From: Acidobacteriaceae bacterium
GTDB lineage: Bacteria; Acidobacteriota; Terriglobia; Terriglobales; Acidobacteriaceae
NCBI GenBank assembly: GCA_003135315.1
Contig: PLBD01000339.1
Location: 1-9,281 of the forward strand
Reading direction: 5' to 3'
DNA length: 9,281 bases
In this document: piece after piece, positions 1-5,772 of the stretch
Layout: each line of letters begins with the position of its first letter
Position numbering within the stretch: position 1 is the stretch's first letter
Notes under the pieces: model-generated
Told to the model about the DNA's origin: nothing
Database searches by the model: none
The model's input: the letters and a program-made list of their open reading frames with translations, nothing else
Position numbers and translations under genes: made by a program

Positions 1-155
1 AGGCGGGGGAAATCCGGGAAACTCGGCCAGGATGGGGTGGTTGCGCTGCCGGCGCAGGGTTTCGTCACAATAGCTGGGGGGGGGTGCGGCGGATATAAAG
101 CATTGAAAAATAACGGTTAATCATGTTTTTTCCGATTCGGGCTGGAGGCAAAAAG

Positions 156-169
156 CGAACGCGAGTTCG
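156..169 (-). terminator. Possible weak terminator for the S55 gene
   Basis: A 5-bp stem (CGAAC/GTTCG) closes a four-base loop. On the minus strand it is followed directly by a CTTTTT run (positions 150-155), the layout of an intrinsic terminator for the leftward S55 gene that stops at 251. The stem is short, so termination may be inefficient. On the plus strand the loop reads GCGA, a stable GNRA-type tetraloop. The parS-like site lies between the gene end and this hairpin. Confidence 0.35.
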
Positions 170-175
170 TGTTCT

Positions 176-191
176 TGTTCCACGTGGAACA
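176..191. promoter_or_regulatory. parS-like centromere site (ParB binding)
   Basis: The sequence TGTTCCACGTGGAACA is a perfect 16-bp palindrome. It matches the bacterial parS consensus TGTTNCACGTGAAACA except for one symmetric substitution in the right arm that makes it fully self-complementary; this GTTCCACGTGGAAC form is known from other phyla such as pseudomonads. Chromosomal parS sites are bound by ParB, which spreads around them and works with ParA/SMC in origin segregation. They usually cluster near oriC. The site is in non-coding DNA downstream of the leftward S55 gene. A fixed 16-mer is expected by chance about once in 4 billion positions. No parA, parB, rsmG, mnmG or dnaA gene is visible in this window, so the origin-proximal reading is inference. 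Confidence 0.72.
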
Positions 192-250
192 TTTTTTCGT
201 TTTCGGGGAGGGCGGCTTTTGGGAGGGTGGCGTCGAAACGGCGGATCGCC

Positions 251-2035
251 CTATCGGATGTTCAGGGTGATGATCTGGGAGCCGGAGACGACGTAGTCGA
301 CGGGAGTGGCGGCTTCGTCGACGGCGGACTCTCCGACGACGATCATGTCTTGAGAGCCGCGAAGGCCGTCCATTACGTTCATCACGGAGAGCGGCAGAGT
401 GGGCATCACTTTGTCTTCGACCATTGCCTGAGGGTTGGCCTCCAGCAGCGAGACGTAGACCTCAGAGTTGTTGTGCTCTTTGTTGAGCAGCGCGATGGTG
501 GAGCCGAGATCGAGATGATGGCCCATCGCGCCGGAGACGCGATGCATCTTGTCGAGAGTGTCGCCGTCGCTGACCAGAATGCGCAGAGTGCCGCGGGGAG
601 TGGAGGTGGGAATCTTCACGGAGATGTGGCGCAGAAGGCTGTCGCCGCGATAGGGGCGCAGCAGAGCTTCGATGGTGATCTCGTCTCCGGGGCGGGCTTC
701 GGTGACGTCGGTGCGCGCCGTCTCCAGTCGGGCGGAGCGGCGGTCAGGCACGAGATCGAAGTTCAGCTCGACGCCTTCGATCTTCGGCGTCTCGTAAGGG
801 TTCTCGAAGATGCGGCTGAAGTGTTCGCCGATGGAGAGCGCAATCCCGTAGGCCGTCGGCGTGGAGCCATCAGCCGGAGCGTACATATTCTTCACGCTGA
901 GATTGGGGTAGCCCAGAACCGTGATGCCGCCCTCGAGGCGATAGGTCGTGTCTTCGCCGTATTCGTTCATGCCTTGAATCGCGTTGAACACCGTCGCCAT
1001 CATCGCGCCCGGAGTGATCTTCGCGTTGTTCAGCACTTCATAGTGAAACTGTTTGGGATGCGAAACGCCGCGGAAGGTCAGGGTCACGGGGATCATGTGG
1101 GGCTGCCGATCGAAGCGTCCCAGGATGCCTGCGCGGCGGTCCTGAACGAACGTTCCCACGGGCTCCGTCGTGTTGACGATCTTGAAGGAATTCTGCGGCG
1201 ACGGCAGCGTCGCCAGCACCGTCGCTTTGGTCATCGGCATATCGACGTTGCCCGATTGCAGGAAGGGATGTCCGCAGGCCAGGAGGTGCGTGTCGTCCAG
1301 ATAGGTGACCGTGCAGGTGCCCGCGATATTCATGTCGCCGCGCACCAGGATCGCGCTCACTGCCGATCCCGGCTGTAGCGGCTCAGGCTGTTTGTCGTTG
1401 CTCACCGATCCCGCGCCCATCACGGGAATAATTCCCGCCGAAGCGAAGTCCTTGCCGAAGAGGCGCAGCGTTTCCGCGCTGAATCCGCTGAACACCAGCG
1501 GCGTGTCGATCGGCTTCAGCAGATTGGCATATCCCGATGCCGCCTCGTCCGCGCCGGAGAGTCCCGGCCCCGCAGTCCGGTTGATCCCCGGTTGGGCGTG
1601 TCCCACATTGTGGGACACATCCGTCAGCGGCGTCTTGTCCATGGCGTCGATCTCCAGCATCGATGCGGCCGGCGTCACTCCCGCGATCGGCTCCTTGGAA
1701 AATTCCCCGATGCGATACGCGATCGCCCCCACGAGTTTGCCCTCGATGTACACCGGACTGCCGCTCATGCCCGCGACCACGCCGGTGTACTCAACCTTCG
1801 CGCCGTGCAGCCGCACCAGGATCACGTCAGCCTGCGGCCCCGCCATGTCCCGCAGCACGCCCAGCACTTCCACCTCCATCGCTTCCGGCAGTACGCCTTC
1901 GAAGACGGTGTACGCTACGCCGTGCATGCCGGTTTTCACCTGCTCCTCGGGCATGATCTGGACTTTGGGTTCAACGCCGAAGGCGGCAACAGAGGTCAGG
2001 CACATCAGCAGTGAGGCGAACGCGCGGCCAAGCAT
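251..2035 (-). CDS. Secreted SpoIVB peptidase S55-like protein
   Basis: This is a predicted exported protein of 594 residues. The ATG at 2035 is preferred over one at 2116: GAAGGA lies 9 nt upstream, and the protein then opens with a typical signal peptide (MLGRAFASLLMCLTSVAAFG, cleavage near residue 20). Residues 26-130 contain VKTGMHGVAYTVFEG and then GMSGSPVYIEGKLVGAIAY, the Ser motif of the S55 (SpoIVB) serine peptidase family, with S91 the likely nucleophile. A second conserved block at 241-275 contains ACGHPF, with H256 the candidate catalytic histidine. The remaining ~300 residues look like beta-rich repeats of unknown role. SpoIVB of Bacillus cleaves the SpoIVFA/BofA complex in sporulation, but acidobacteria are not known to sporulate this way, so the substrate is unknown. 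In SpoIVB the His precedes the Ser; here the order is reversed. Catalytic activity is inferred, not shown. Confidence 0.85.
   Translation of the reverse strand: MLGRAFASLLMCLTSVAAFGVEPKVQIMPEEQVKTGMHGVAYTVFEGVLPEAMEVEVLGVLRDMAGPQADVILVRLHGAKVEYTGVVAGMSGSPVYIEGKLVGAIAYRIGEFSKEPIAGVTPAASMLEIDAMDKTPLTDVSHNVGHAQPGINRTAGPGLSGADEAASGYANLLKPIDTPLVFSGFSAETLRLFGKDFASAGIIPVMGAGSVSNDKQPEPLQPGSAVSAILVRGDMNIAGTCTVTYLDDTHLLACGHPFLQSGNVDMPMTKATVLATLPSPQNSFKIVNTTEPVGTFVQDRRAGILGRFDRQPHMIPVTLTFRGVSHPKQFHYEVLNNAKITPGAMMATVFNAIQGMNEYGEDTTYRLEGGITVLGYPNLSVKNMYAPADGSTPTAYGIALSIGEHFSRIFENPYETPKIEGVELNFDLVPDRRSARLETARTDVTEARPGDEITIEALLRPYRGDSLLRHISVKIPTSTPRGTLRILVSDGDTLDKMHRVSGAMGHHLDLGSTIALLNKEHNNSEVYVSLLEANPQAMVEDKVMPTLPLSVMNVMDGLRGSQDMIVVGESAVDEAATPVDYVVSGSQIITLNIR
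1598..1618. repeat. Perfect 10-1-10 palindrome inside the S55 gene
   Basis: Arms GTGTCCCACA and TGTGGGACAC are exact reverse complements separated by one base (T1608). The site lies within coding sequence for the residues DVSHNVGH, in a low-conservation linker between the Ser and His blocks of the S55 protein. Its size and dyad symmetry resemble an operator for a dimeric regulator. It could also be a short dispersed palindrome that landed in the gene. Confidence 0.6.
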
Positions 2036-2180
2036 ACTTCTGGTTCCTTCTTTCCCTGCCTTGATCCGGCTCGCAAACCGAAAATCGCGGCGCTGCCCAT
2101 ACCAATGCCGGGACATGACCGTCTAATCCACGGCCTGTCCTGCTGTCCCCGCATTGAAACAGAGAGTCTGGAAGTGGATT

Positions 2181-2186
2181 TATACT
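2181..2186 (+). promoter_or_regulatory. Candidate -10 element upstream of the VWFA gene
   Basis: TATACT lies 30 nt before the ATG at 2217 and matches the sigma-70 -10 consensus at five of six positions. A TTGAAA at 2154-2159 resembles a -35 hexamer but the 21-nt spacing is too long for a standard promoter, so only the -10 is proposed. The same hexamer occurs at the same distance before the DHH gene. Confidence 0.35.
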
Positions 2187-2216
2187 AGCAGACAGACGGG
2201 CCGGTGAGGCGCTCCG

Positions 2217-3569
2217 ATGTATTCCGACAAACACTCTAAGAAAGCTCTGACTAGGTCGGGCAGCGACGCTCTGTTTACGTCGGGCAACGACGCTCTGATT
2301 AAGCCAGGTTTTGAAGGGGACGGCCTTCAGTGTCCATGCCGCAATACCAATGCGGCTTTAGCCGCTGAGGGACTTCGCCTTGACGTTCCGAGTGCCCTTC
2401 GTGCGGCGCTGTTCGCCGCAGTGGTTGCGATCATCCTGTTGAGCACTGCAGTTCCAGGCAGCGCCCAGTCCAGCAGCGGCGGCCAAAGCTCCTCGCAACC
2501 CAGCCAGCAGCAGCAGGACCAGATGCCCACGGCCGCCGGTGGCCCCGGAGGCGAATCCGGCTCCATCGCCGTGCCGAAGAAGAGTACTTCGGAAGAGCCG
2601 CCGCCGGTGCCCAGGCCCAAGCCCGCCGGAGACCCCGAATACTCCCTGCACGTGAATGTGCCCCTCGTTACCGTCGACGCGCATGTCATGAGCAAGGATG
2701 GCCGTCCGCTGGCGCTGCCCCTCGACGTCGCCGAGCAGCACTTCAAGGTCTTCGAAGACGGGGTCGAGCAGAAGATCACCAGCGTGACCATCAGCAAAGC
2801 GCCCATCACCGCGGTGCTGCTGGTGGAGTTCGCCGCCACCAACTACAACTTCATGTCCGACGCGCTCAACTCCTCCTATGTGTTCGCCTCTACCTTGCAG
2901 CCGCAGGACTGGGTGGCCATTGTCGAGTTCGACATGAAGACCCACGTTCTGGTGGACTTCACCCAGGACAAGCAGGCCATCTTCGGCGCGCTGAACGGCC
3001 TGCGCATCCCGGGATTCGCTGAGACCAACATCTTCGACGCCATGTATGACACGCTCGACCGCCTGGAGCGCGTTCCGGGACATAAGGAACTCGTGATCGT
3101 CGCCAGCGGCCGCGATACTTTCAGCAAACTCAACCTCGACCAGATCCTGAAGAAGGTAAAGTCCACGCCCAACGTGACCATCTACACCATCTGCACCGGC
3201 CAGGCCTTCCTGACGCGCGTGCAGGCGATGGGTCCGGCTCCCCAGTCGAACGGCGCCATGATGGACTATCTCCAGGCACAGAATCAGATGGCGGCGTTTG
3301 CCCGCATTACGGGTGGCCGCTCCTACGCTCCGCGCCTCATGGGCGAGTTGCCCGCCATCTTTCGTGAAGTCGCACAAGCCATTCGCGACCAGTACACCAT
3401 CACCTATAAGCCCACCAACACCCGGCAGGATGGCACCTATCGCAAGCTGAAAGTGGAACTGGTCGGCCCCGACAACAAGCCGCTCGTCATCAAGGACGAA
3501 AAGAACAAGGACATCAAGTACACCATCATCGCCCGCGACGGCTACACCGCCAAGCACGAAGTGGAGTGA
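2217..3569 (+). CDS. VWFA-related acidobacterial domain protein, secreted or anchored
   Basis: This 450-residue protein has a hydrophobic export segment at about residues 61-84 (ALRAALFAAVVAIILL, ending PGSAQ). A Ser/Gln/Gly/Pro-rich linker follows at 85-140, then a domain resembling the VWFA-related acidobacterial family (about 141-445). Family marks are LHVNVPLVTVDAHVMSKDG, FKVFEDGVEQKITSV (177-191), the strand ELVIVASGRDTFS (291-303), the DQYTITYKP segment (391-399) and a closing ARDGY. The MIDAS motif DxSxS expected after ITAVLLV is replaced by EFAAT (204-208), so metal-dependent ligand binding is doubtful. The ATG at 2217 has GGTGAGG 7 nt upstream and is the only usual in-frame start before the export segment. 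That leaves an unusually long ~60-residue N-region, encoded partly by repeats. The specific function is unknown; extracytoplasmic protein interaction is the family inference. Confidence 0.85.
   Translation: MYSDKHSKKALTRSGSDALFTSGNDALIKPGFEGDGLQCPCRNTNAALAAEGLRLDVPSALRAALFAAVVAIILLSTAVPGSAQSSSGGQSSSQPSQQQQDQMPTAAGGPGGESGSIAVPKKSTSEEPPPVPRPKPAGDPEYSLHVNVPLVTVDAHVMSKDGRPLALPLDVAEQHFKVFEDGVEQKITSVTISKAPITAVLLVEFAATNYNFMSDALNSSYVFASTLQPQDWVAIVEFDMKTHVLVDFTQDKQAIFGALNGLRIPGFAETNIFDAMYDTLDRLERVPGHKELVIVASGRDTFSKLNLDQILKKVKSTPNVTIYTICTGQAFLTRVQAMGPAPQSNGAMMDYLQAQNQMAAFARITGGRSYAPRLMGELPAIFREVAQAIRDQYTITYKPTNTRQDGTYRKLKVELVGPDNKPLVIKDEKNKDIKYTIIARDGYTAKHEVE
2231..2302 (+). repeat. Degenerate 24-bp tandem repeat in the VWFA gene 5' end
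   Basis: Two good copies (2255-2278 and 2279-2302) share GTCGGGCARCGACGCTCTG. An upstream degenerate copy keeps only GCTCTG in register (2244, 2268 and 2292). The period is eight codons, so the repeat stays in frame and gives the peptide SGSDALFT-SGNDALIK before the export segment. Confidence 0.6.
2352..2365. repeat. Palindrome with GGCTTTAGCC core inside the VWFA gene
   Basis: GCGGCT-TT-AGCCGC forms a 6-bp stem with a two-base loop. The core GGCTTTAGCC also occurs in the intergenic palindrome at 3674-3693. This suggests that the coding sequence ahead of the export segment grew over dispersed palindromic DNA. Confidence 0.45.
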
Positions 3570-3593
3570 GCCTCGCCGCTGTTCAACAATTGC

Positions 3594-3677
3594 CTTAGCA
3601 AAGATGGAAGCTGCTTTAGCAAAGGTGGAAGCTGCTTTGGCAAAGATGGAAGCTGCTTTAGCAAAGATGGAAGCGCC
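3594..3677 (+). repeat. Four tandem copies of a 21-bp unit
   Basis: Copies run 3594-3614, 3615-3635, 3636-3656 and 3657-3677. The shared unit begins TTTAGCAAAGATGGAAGC and ends TGC; single-base differences occur (CTTAGC in copy 1, AAAGGTGG in copy 2, TTTGGC in copy 3, GCGCC end in copy 4). The array begins 24 bases after the VWFA stop codon and runs directly into the hairpin at 3674-3693. Confidence 0.85.
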
Positions 3678-3693
3678 GGGCTTTAGCCCGGCG
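3674..3693. repeat. 9-bp-stem hairpin ending the 21-bp array
   Basis: CGCCGGGCT and AGCCCGGCG pair perfectly around a two-base TT loop. There is no following T-run, so it is not a classical intrinsic terminator, although it could stabilise the 3' end of the VWFA transcript. It shares the GGCTTTAGCC core with the element at 2352-2365. Confidence 0.7.
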
Positions 3694-3803
3694 AATTCGG
3701 AGAGATATCAGAACGGCTTTATTAGCCGCGGCGCACAGGTAGATCTATAAGGGCGGCTTTACAGGCAACTGAAAAGTCGCTTCGGGCGAGCGCTTTGTAA
3801 CAG

Positions 3804-3823
3804 GGCACGACTTCAGTCGTGCC
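3804..3823. repeat. 8-bp-stem hairpin, first part of a dispersed module
   Basis: GGCACGAC and GTCGTGCC pair perfectly around the loop TTCA. The right arm is part of a module of 21 identical bases (3810-3830) that reappears at 7287-7307. At the second location the left arm is lost (GCAGACAC), so the hairpin is not conserved there. Confidence 0.7.
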
Positions 3824-3841
3824 GACAAGCTGTTCATTTTT

Positions 3842-3883
3842 TGTCATCCCGTGCGGCCTTCAGGCCGCGAGGGATTTGCTTTT
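3842..3883. repeat. Dispersed module B, copy 1
   Basis: The module starts TGTCATC, contains the hairpin GCGGCCT-TC-AGGCCGC (3853-3868) and ends GAGGGATTTGCTTT. A close copy is at 7407-7450, with the same GGCCTTCAGGCCG core and GAGGGATCTGCTTT end. Confidence 0.7.
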
Positions 3884-3932
3884 CCCGGGGTGCCCCGGGT
3901 CTCGCGGTGTTCGAGACCCGGGACTCGCGCCC
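3884..3932. repeat. Nested stems and module C, copy 1
   Basis: CCCGGGG-TG-CCCCGGG (3884-3899) overlaps a longer alternative stem, CCCGGGTCTCG (3894-3904) with CGAGACCCGGG (3912-3922), 11 bp with a 7-base loop. The two folds are mutually exclusive. The tail GGGACTCGCGCCC (3920-3932) is repeated with one change at 7381-7393. Confidence 0.65.
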
Positions 3933-4041
3933 ATAACGATCGGATCTGGCCAACGGTCGCAACCAGGTTGCGAACTCGGAGAAATGGTTCGCACCTCCGG
4001 TGTCCACGTTGAGCCGCTTGGTTTTGCGCGCAGATGAACGG

Positions 4042-4482
4042 CTACTTATTGAGCAGCTTTGTCAGCCGGCCGGTTTCGTGTGCTTTGTCCTGCATTTCTG
4101 AACTGACCCGGGCCAGCAGCGAACTCCATGCCTGTTTCGCCGCGCTATCGAAGCGCGTGCCGGCTGTCTCGTGCAAGGTATCGATCAGGGTTTGGCAGAA
4201 TGCCAGGTAATGCTCCTCAACCACGCCGTGCTCTCGCAGATGGCGGGAGCCCAAATCGCGTAGAGCTGGACGCAAGCTGTCGAGATTGTCGAGTGAGGAA
4301 TATATGAGCTTCAGGACCTCGGCCAGCTTCTCGGCCTGCTGCTTTATGTCGCCAGGGAACATCTCTCGCATCTGGGGATTCTCGAGGAATAAGCGGTTGT
4401 AAAACAGCAAGGTAACCACCTCTTCCTTGCCTTCCATCAACTGGAAGCTCTTACGTACGCTGCTGATTTGTTCTGGAGTCAT
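4042..4482 (-). CDS. Single-domain globin (flavohaemoglobin-type haem domain)
   Basis: This 146-residue protein is one complete bacterial globin domain with no reductase module. By alignment to the E. coli Hmp haem domain from memory, Tyr28 in FYNRLF is B10, Phe42 in REMFP is CD1, Gln49 is the likely distal E7 residue and His81 in SRHLREHG is the proximal haem ligand. HYLAF (91-95) and AKQAW (115-119) match the G and H helices. The CD loop is about three residues shorter than in Hmp. Such globins bind O2 or NO and may act in NO dioxygenation with an external reductase, or in oxygen handling. The start fits the family N-terminus (TPEQI..V..SF), though the upstream AGGA is rather far from it (14 nt). 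It is divergent from the phosphoesterase gene with a 264-bp spacer; no NsrR or FNR site was recognised. Confidence 0.9.
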   Translation of the reverse strand: MTPEQISSVRKSFQLMEGKEEVVTLLFYNRLFLENPQMREMFPGDIKQQAEKLAEVLKLIYSSLDNLDSLRPALRDLGSRHLREHGVVEEHYLAFCQTLIDTLHETAGTRFDSAAKQAWSSLLARVSSEMQDKAHETGRLTKLLNK

Positions 4483-4746
4483 GCAGCTTGCTTCAATCCT
4501 TCCAGACGCCGGCTTGTGTCCTGGGCCAGTGGTGTCTGAGGCATCGTACCAACGAAGTTACAGGGGGCAAAGCTCTTTCTTGGCCGCCAACCGAATCTGG
4601 CAAGCGATTCAGCCAGGGGTCGCATCCGGAGGGCAGCGCGTGGTCACGGAATCCTCTCCGCTTGCCGGCCCAGCCTGTAGTAAAATCGTCGGGCTCTTGC
4701 TGTCAGCAAGAAAATTTCAGTTTCGAAATCAACAAGGAGATTCTCG
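4483..4746. other. Divergent spacer, globin / phosphoesterase
   Basis: No gene is supported here. The spacer should hold promoters for both flanking genes. A TAAAAT at 4681-4686 is a possible -10 for the rightward gene but lacks a well-spaced -35. A small hairpin (TCTTGCT-GTC-AGCAAGA, 4695-4711) sits in the likely leader. A strong Shine-Dalgarno AAGGAG (4734-4739) is 7 nt before the phosphoesterase ATG. Confidence 0.5.
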
Positions 4747-5724
4747 ATGAAAGGGCTATATAAAAAGGCTGGGCTGTGTCTGGCATTGTTGCTGGCCGCG
4801 TCCATCCTCGCTCCCTCGGCTTTCTGCCAAGGCCTGCCGTCGTTCGGCAACGTTGTGATCGTGATGGGCGAGAACACGGATTACTCTACCAGCTACAACT
4901 CCAGCAACATGCCCTTTTTGACCTCCCTCGCCAACCAGTACGGCCTCGGAGTGAACTACTACTCGGACACCCATCCTTCCATCGGCAACTATCTCAACCT
5001 GGCCACCGGGAATATTCTCACCGACGACGACAGCCAGACTCCCGAAAGCTTTCCGGTCTCGCTGAATAACATTGCCCTCGAGGTGCAAAACGCGGGCGGG
5101 ACCTGGAAGGACTACATCGAGGATCTCCCCACCATCGCGACTTGCAAAGGGCTGAATAAGGGGACCTACTACGTCCGCCACGATCCGCTGGAATACATGA
5201 CCACCATCAACACGGAGAAAAGCAACTTTGTGTGCTTCGGTGAGCTCGCCAACGATCTGCTCAGGCACAAGTTGCCCAACCTGTCGTGGCTCGTGCCCAA
5301 CGGGTGCGATGACGCGCACGACTGCTCCATCCAGACCTTCGACAACTGGCTGAAGGATGAAATCGGCGGCCTCTTGTTGAAGAGTTCCTACTTTCAGCCC
5401 GGAGGCACGGGATTGCTGATCATCGTTTTTGACGAGAACGCCAGCGACGGAAGCCCGGATTGCGAAACCACGACCGAAGGTCTGGGTTGCGGCGGCCGCG
5501 TGGAACTCGTCGTCGTCAGCCCCTACAGCAAGAAGGGATACCAGTCGCCCGGCGGCGACACCCGCAACTACAACAACAGCTACGATGAAGGCGACATCCT
5601 GCGCCTGATGGCACAAGGACTCGGCCTGCCCACGTCCAATCTTGGCTGGGCTACCAATGGATTGCCTATGGCTGATTTCTTCTCCACCGAGGCTGATTCC
5701 GTTTCTACCGAGGACAAGCACTGA
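4747..5724 (+). CDS. Secreted phosphoesterase (acid phosphatase / phospholipase C superfamily)
   Basis: This 325-residue protein carries a signal peptide (MKGLYKKAGLCLALLLAASI; cleavage near residues 27-28) and a phosphoesterase-family (PF04185-like) fold. Motifs in order are VVIVMGENTDYS (36-47; Glu42-Asn43 are the usual metal-binding pair), THPSIGNYLNLATG (75-88), YYVRHDPLEY (141-150), LSWLVPNGCDDAHDC (179-193; Asp188, Asp189, His191), LLIIVFDENASDG (223-235; Asp229-Glu230) and GGRVELVVVSPYSKKG (249-264). This order is typical of extracellular phosphatases of the group; the substrate (phosphomonoester or phospholipid head group) cannot be told. The start is fixed by AAGGAG 7 nt upstream. 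The DUF4239 gene begins 48 nt after its stop on the same strand, so the two are probably co-transcribed. Cys residues (133, 163, 187, 193, 239, 248) could form disulfides outside the cytoplasm. Confidence 0.88.
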   Translation: MKGLYKKAGLCLALLLAASILAPSAFCQGLPSFGNVVIVMGENTDYSTSYNSSNMPFLTSLANQYGLGVNYYSDTHPSIGNYLNLATGNILTDDDSQTPESFPVSLNNIALEVQNAGGTWKDYIEDLPTIATCKGLNKGTYYVRHDPLEYMTTINTEKSNFVCFGELANDLLRHKLPNLSWLVPNGCDDAHDCSIQTFDNWLKDEIGGLLLKSSYFQPGGTGLLIIVFDENASDGSPDCETTTEGLGCGGRVELVVVSPYSKKGYQSPGGDTRNYNNSYDEGDILRLMAQGLGLPTSNLGWATNGLPMADFFSTEADSVSTEDKH

Positions 5725-5772
5725 GGCTTCCAGGGCTCCGAACACAGCGCGGGCGCAAGAGGTGAAGCAACA

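Larger units (their letters stand above)
1..226. other. Left-edge region with no complete gene
   Basis: No complete gene can be supported here. On the minus strand a codon-like frame runs from the window edge to about position 84 and reads DETLRRQRNHPILAEFPG in part. It lacks an in-frame ATG, GTG or TTG start. An ATG at 101-103 would join that frame only if the G9 run at 76-84 (C9 on the minus strand) had eight bases; as written it reads into TGA after about twelve codons. No ribosome binding site precedes that ATG. The region also holds an AT-rich patch (92-130), a small hairpin (156-169) and a parS-like palindrome (176-191). The fragment could be the start of a gene leaving the window to the left, a remnant, or chance. 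Confidence 0.4.
3570..4041. other. Repeat-rich spacer between VWFA and globin genes
   Basis: No gene is supported in these 472 bases. In order they hold a 4 x 21-bp tandem array (3594-3677), a hairpin (3674-3693), a CGGCT/AGCCG hairpin (3714-3728), a strong hairpin (3804-3823), another (3853-3868), nested stems at 3884-3922 and a near-perfect palindrome TCGCAACC-A-GGTTGCGA (3957-3973). Several modules recur at 7287-7450. The density resembles dispersed REP-type elements. Because both flanking genes end here, some hairpins may also block convergent transcription. Confidence 0.7.

Noticed and set aside
227..1378. Long plus-strand open frame (383 codons) opposite the S55 gene
   Set aside because: It lies antisense to a gene with a signal peptide and clear motifs. 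The translation is low-complexity in composition and has no recognisable domain. High third-position GC explains it.
251..2035. Sporulation role for the S55 protein
   Set aside because: No other sporulation gene is present and the motif order differs from SpoIVB.
2154..2186. Full sigma-70 promoter TTGAAA / TATACT
   Set aside because: The 21-base spacing is too long; only the -10 hexamer was kept as a weak feature.
2358..3557. Minus-strand open frame of 399 codons opposite the VWFA gene
   Set aside because: It mirrors the sense gene, shows a biased composition (V, G, D, H) and has no ribosome binding site or domain.
3594..3677. CRISPR array
   Set aside because: The units are contiguous 21-bp tandem copies with no unique spacers.
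4756..5745. Minus-strand open frame of 329 codons opposite the phosphoesterase
   Set aside because: The plus-strand protein has a signal peptide, a strong ribosome binding site and family motifs; the antisense frame has none of these.
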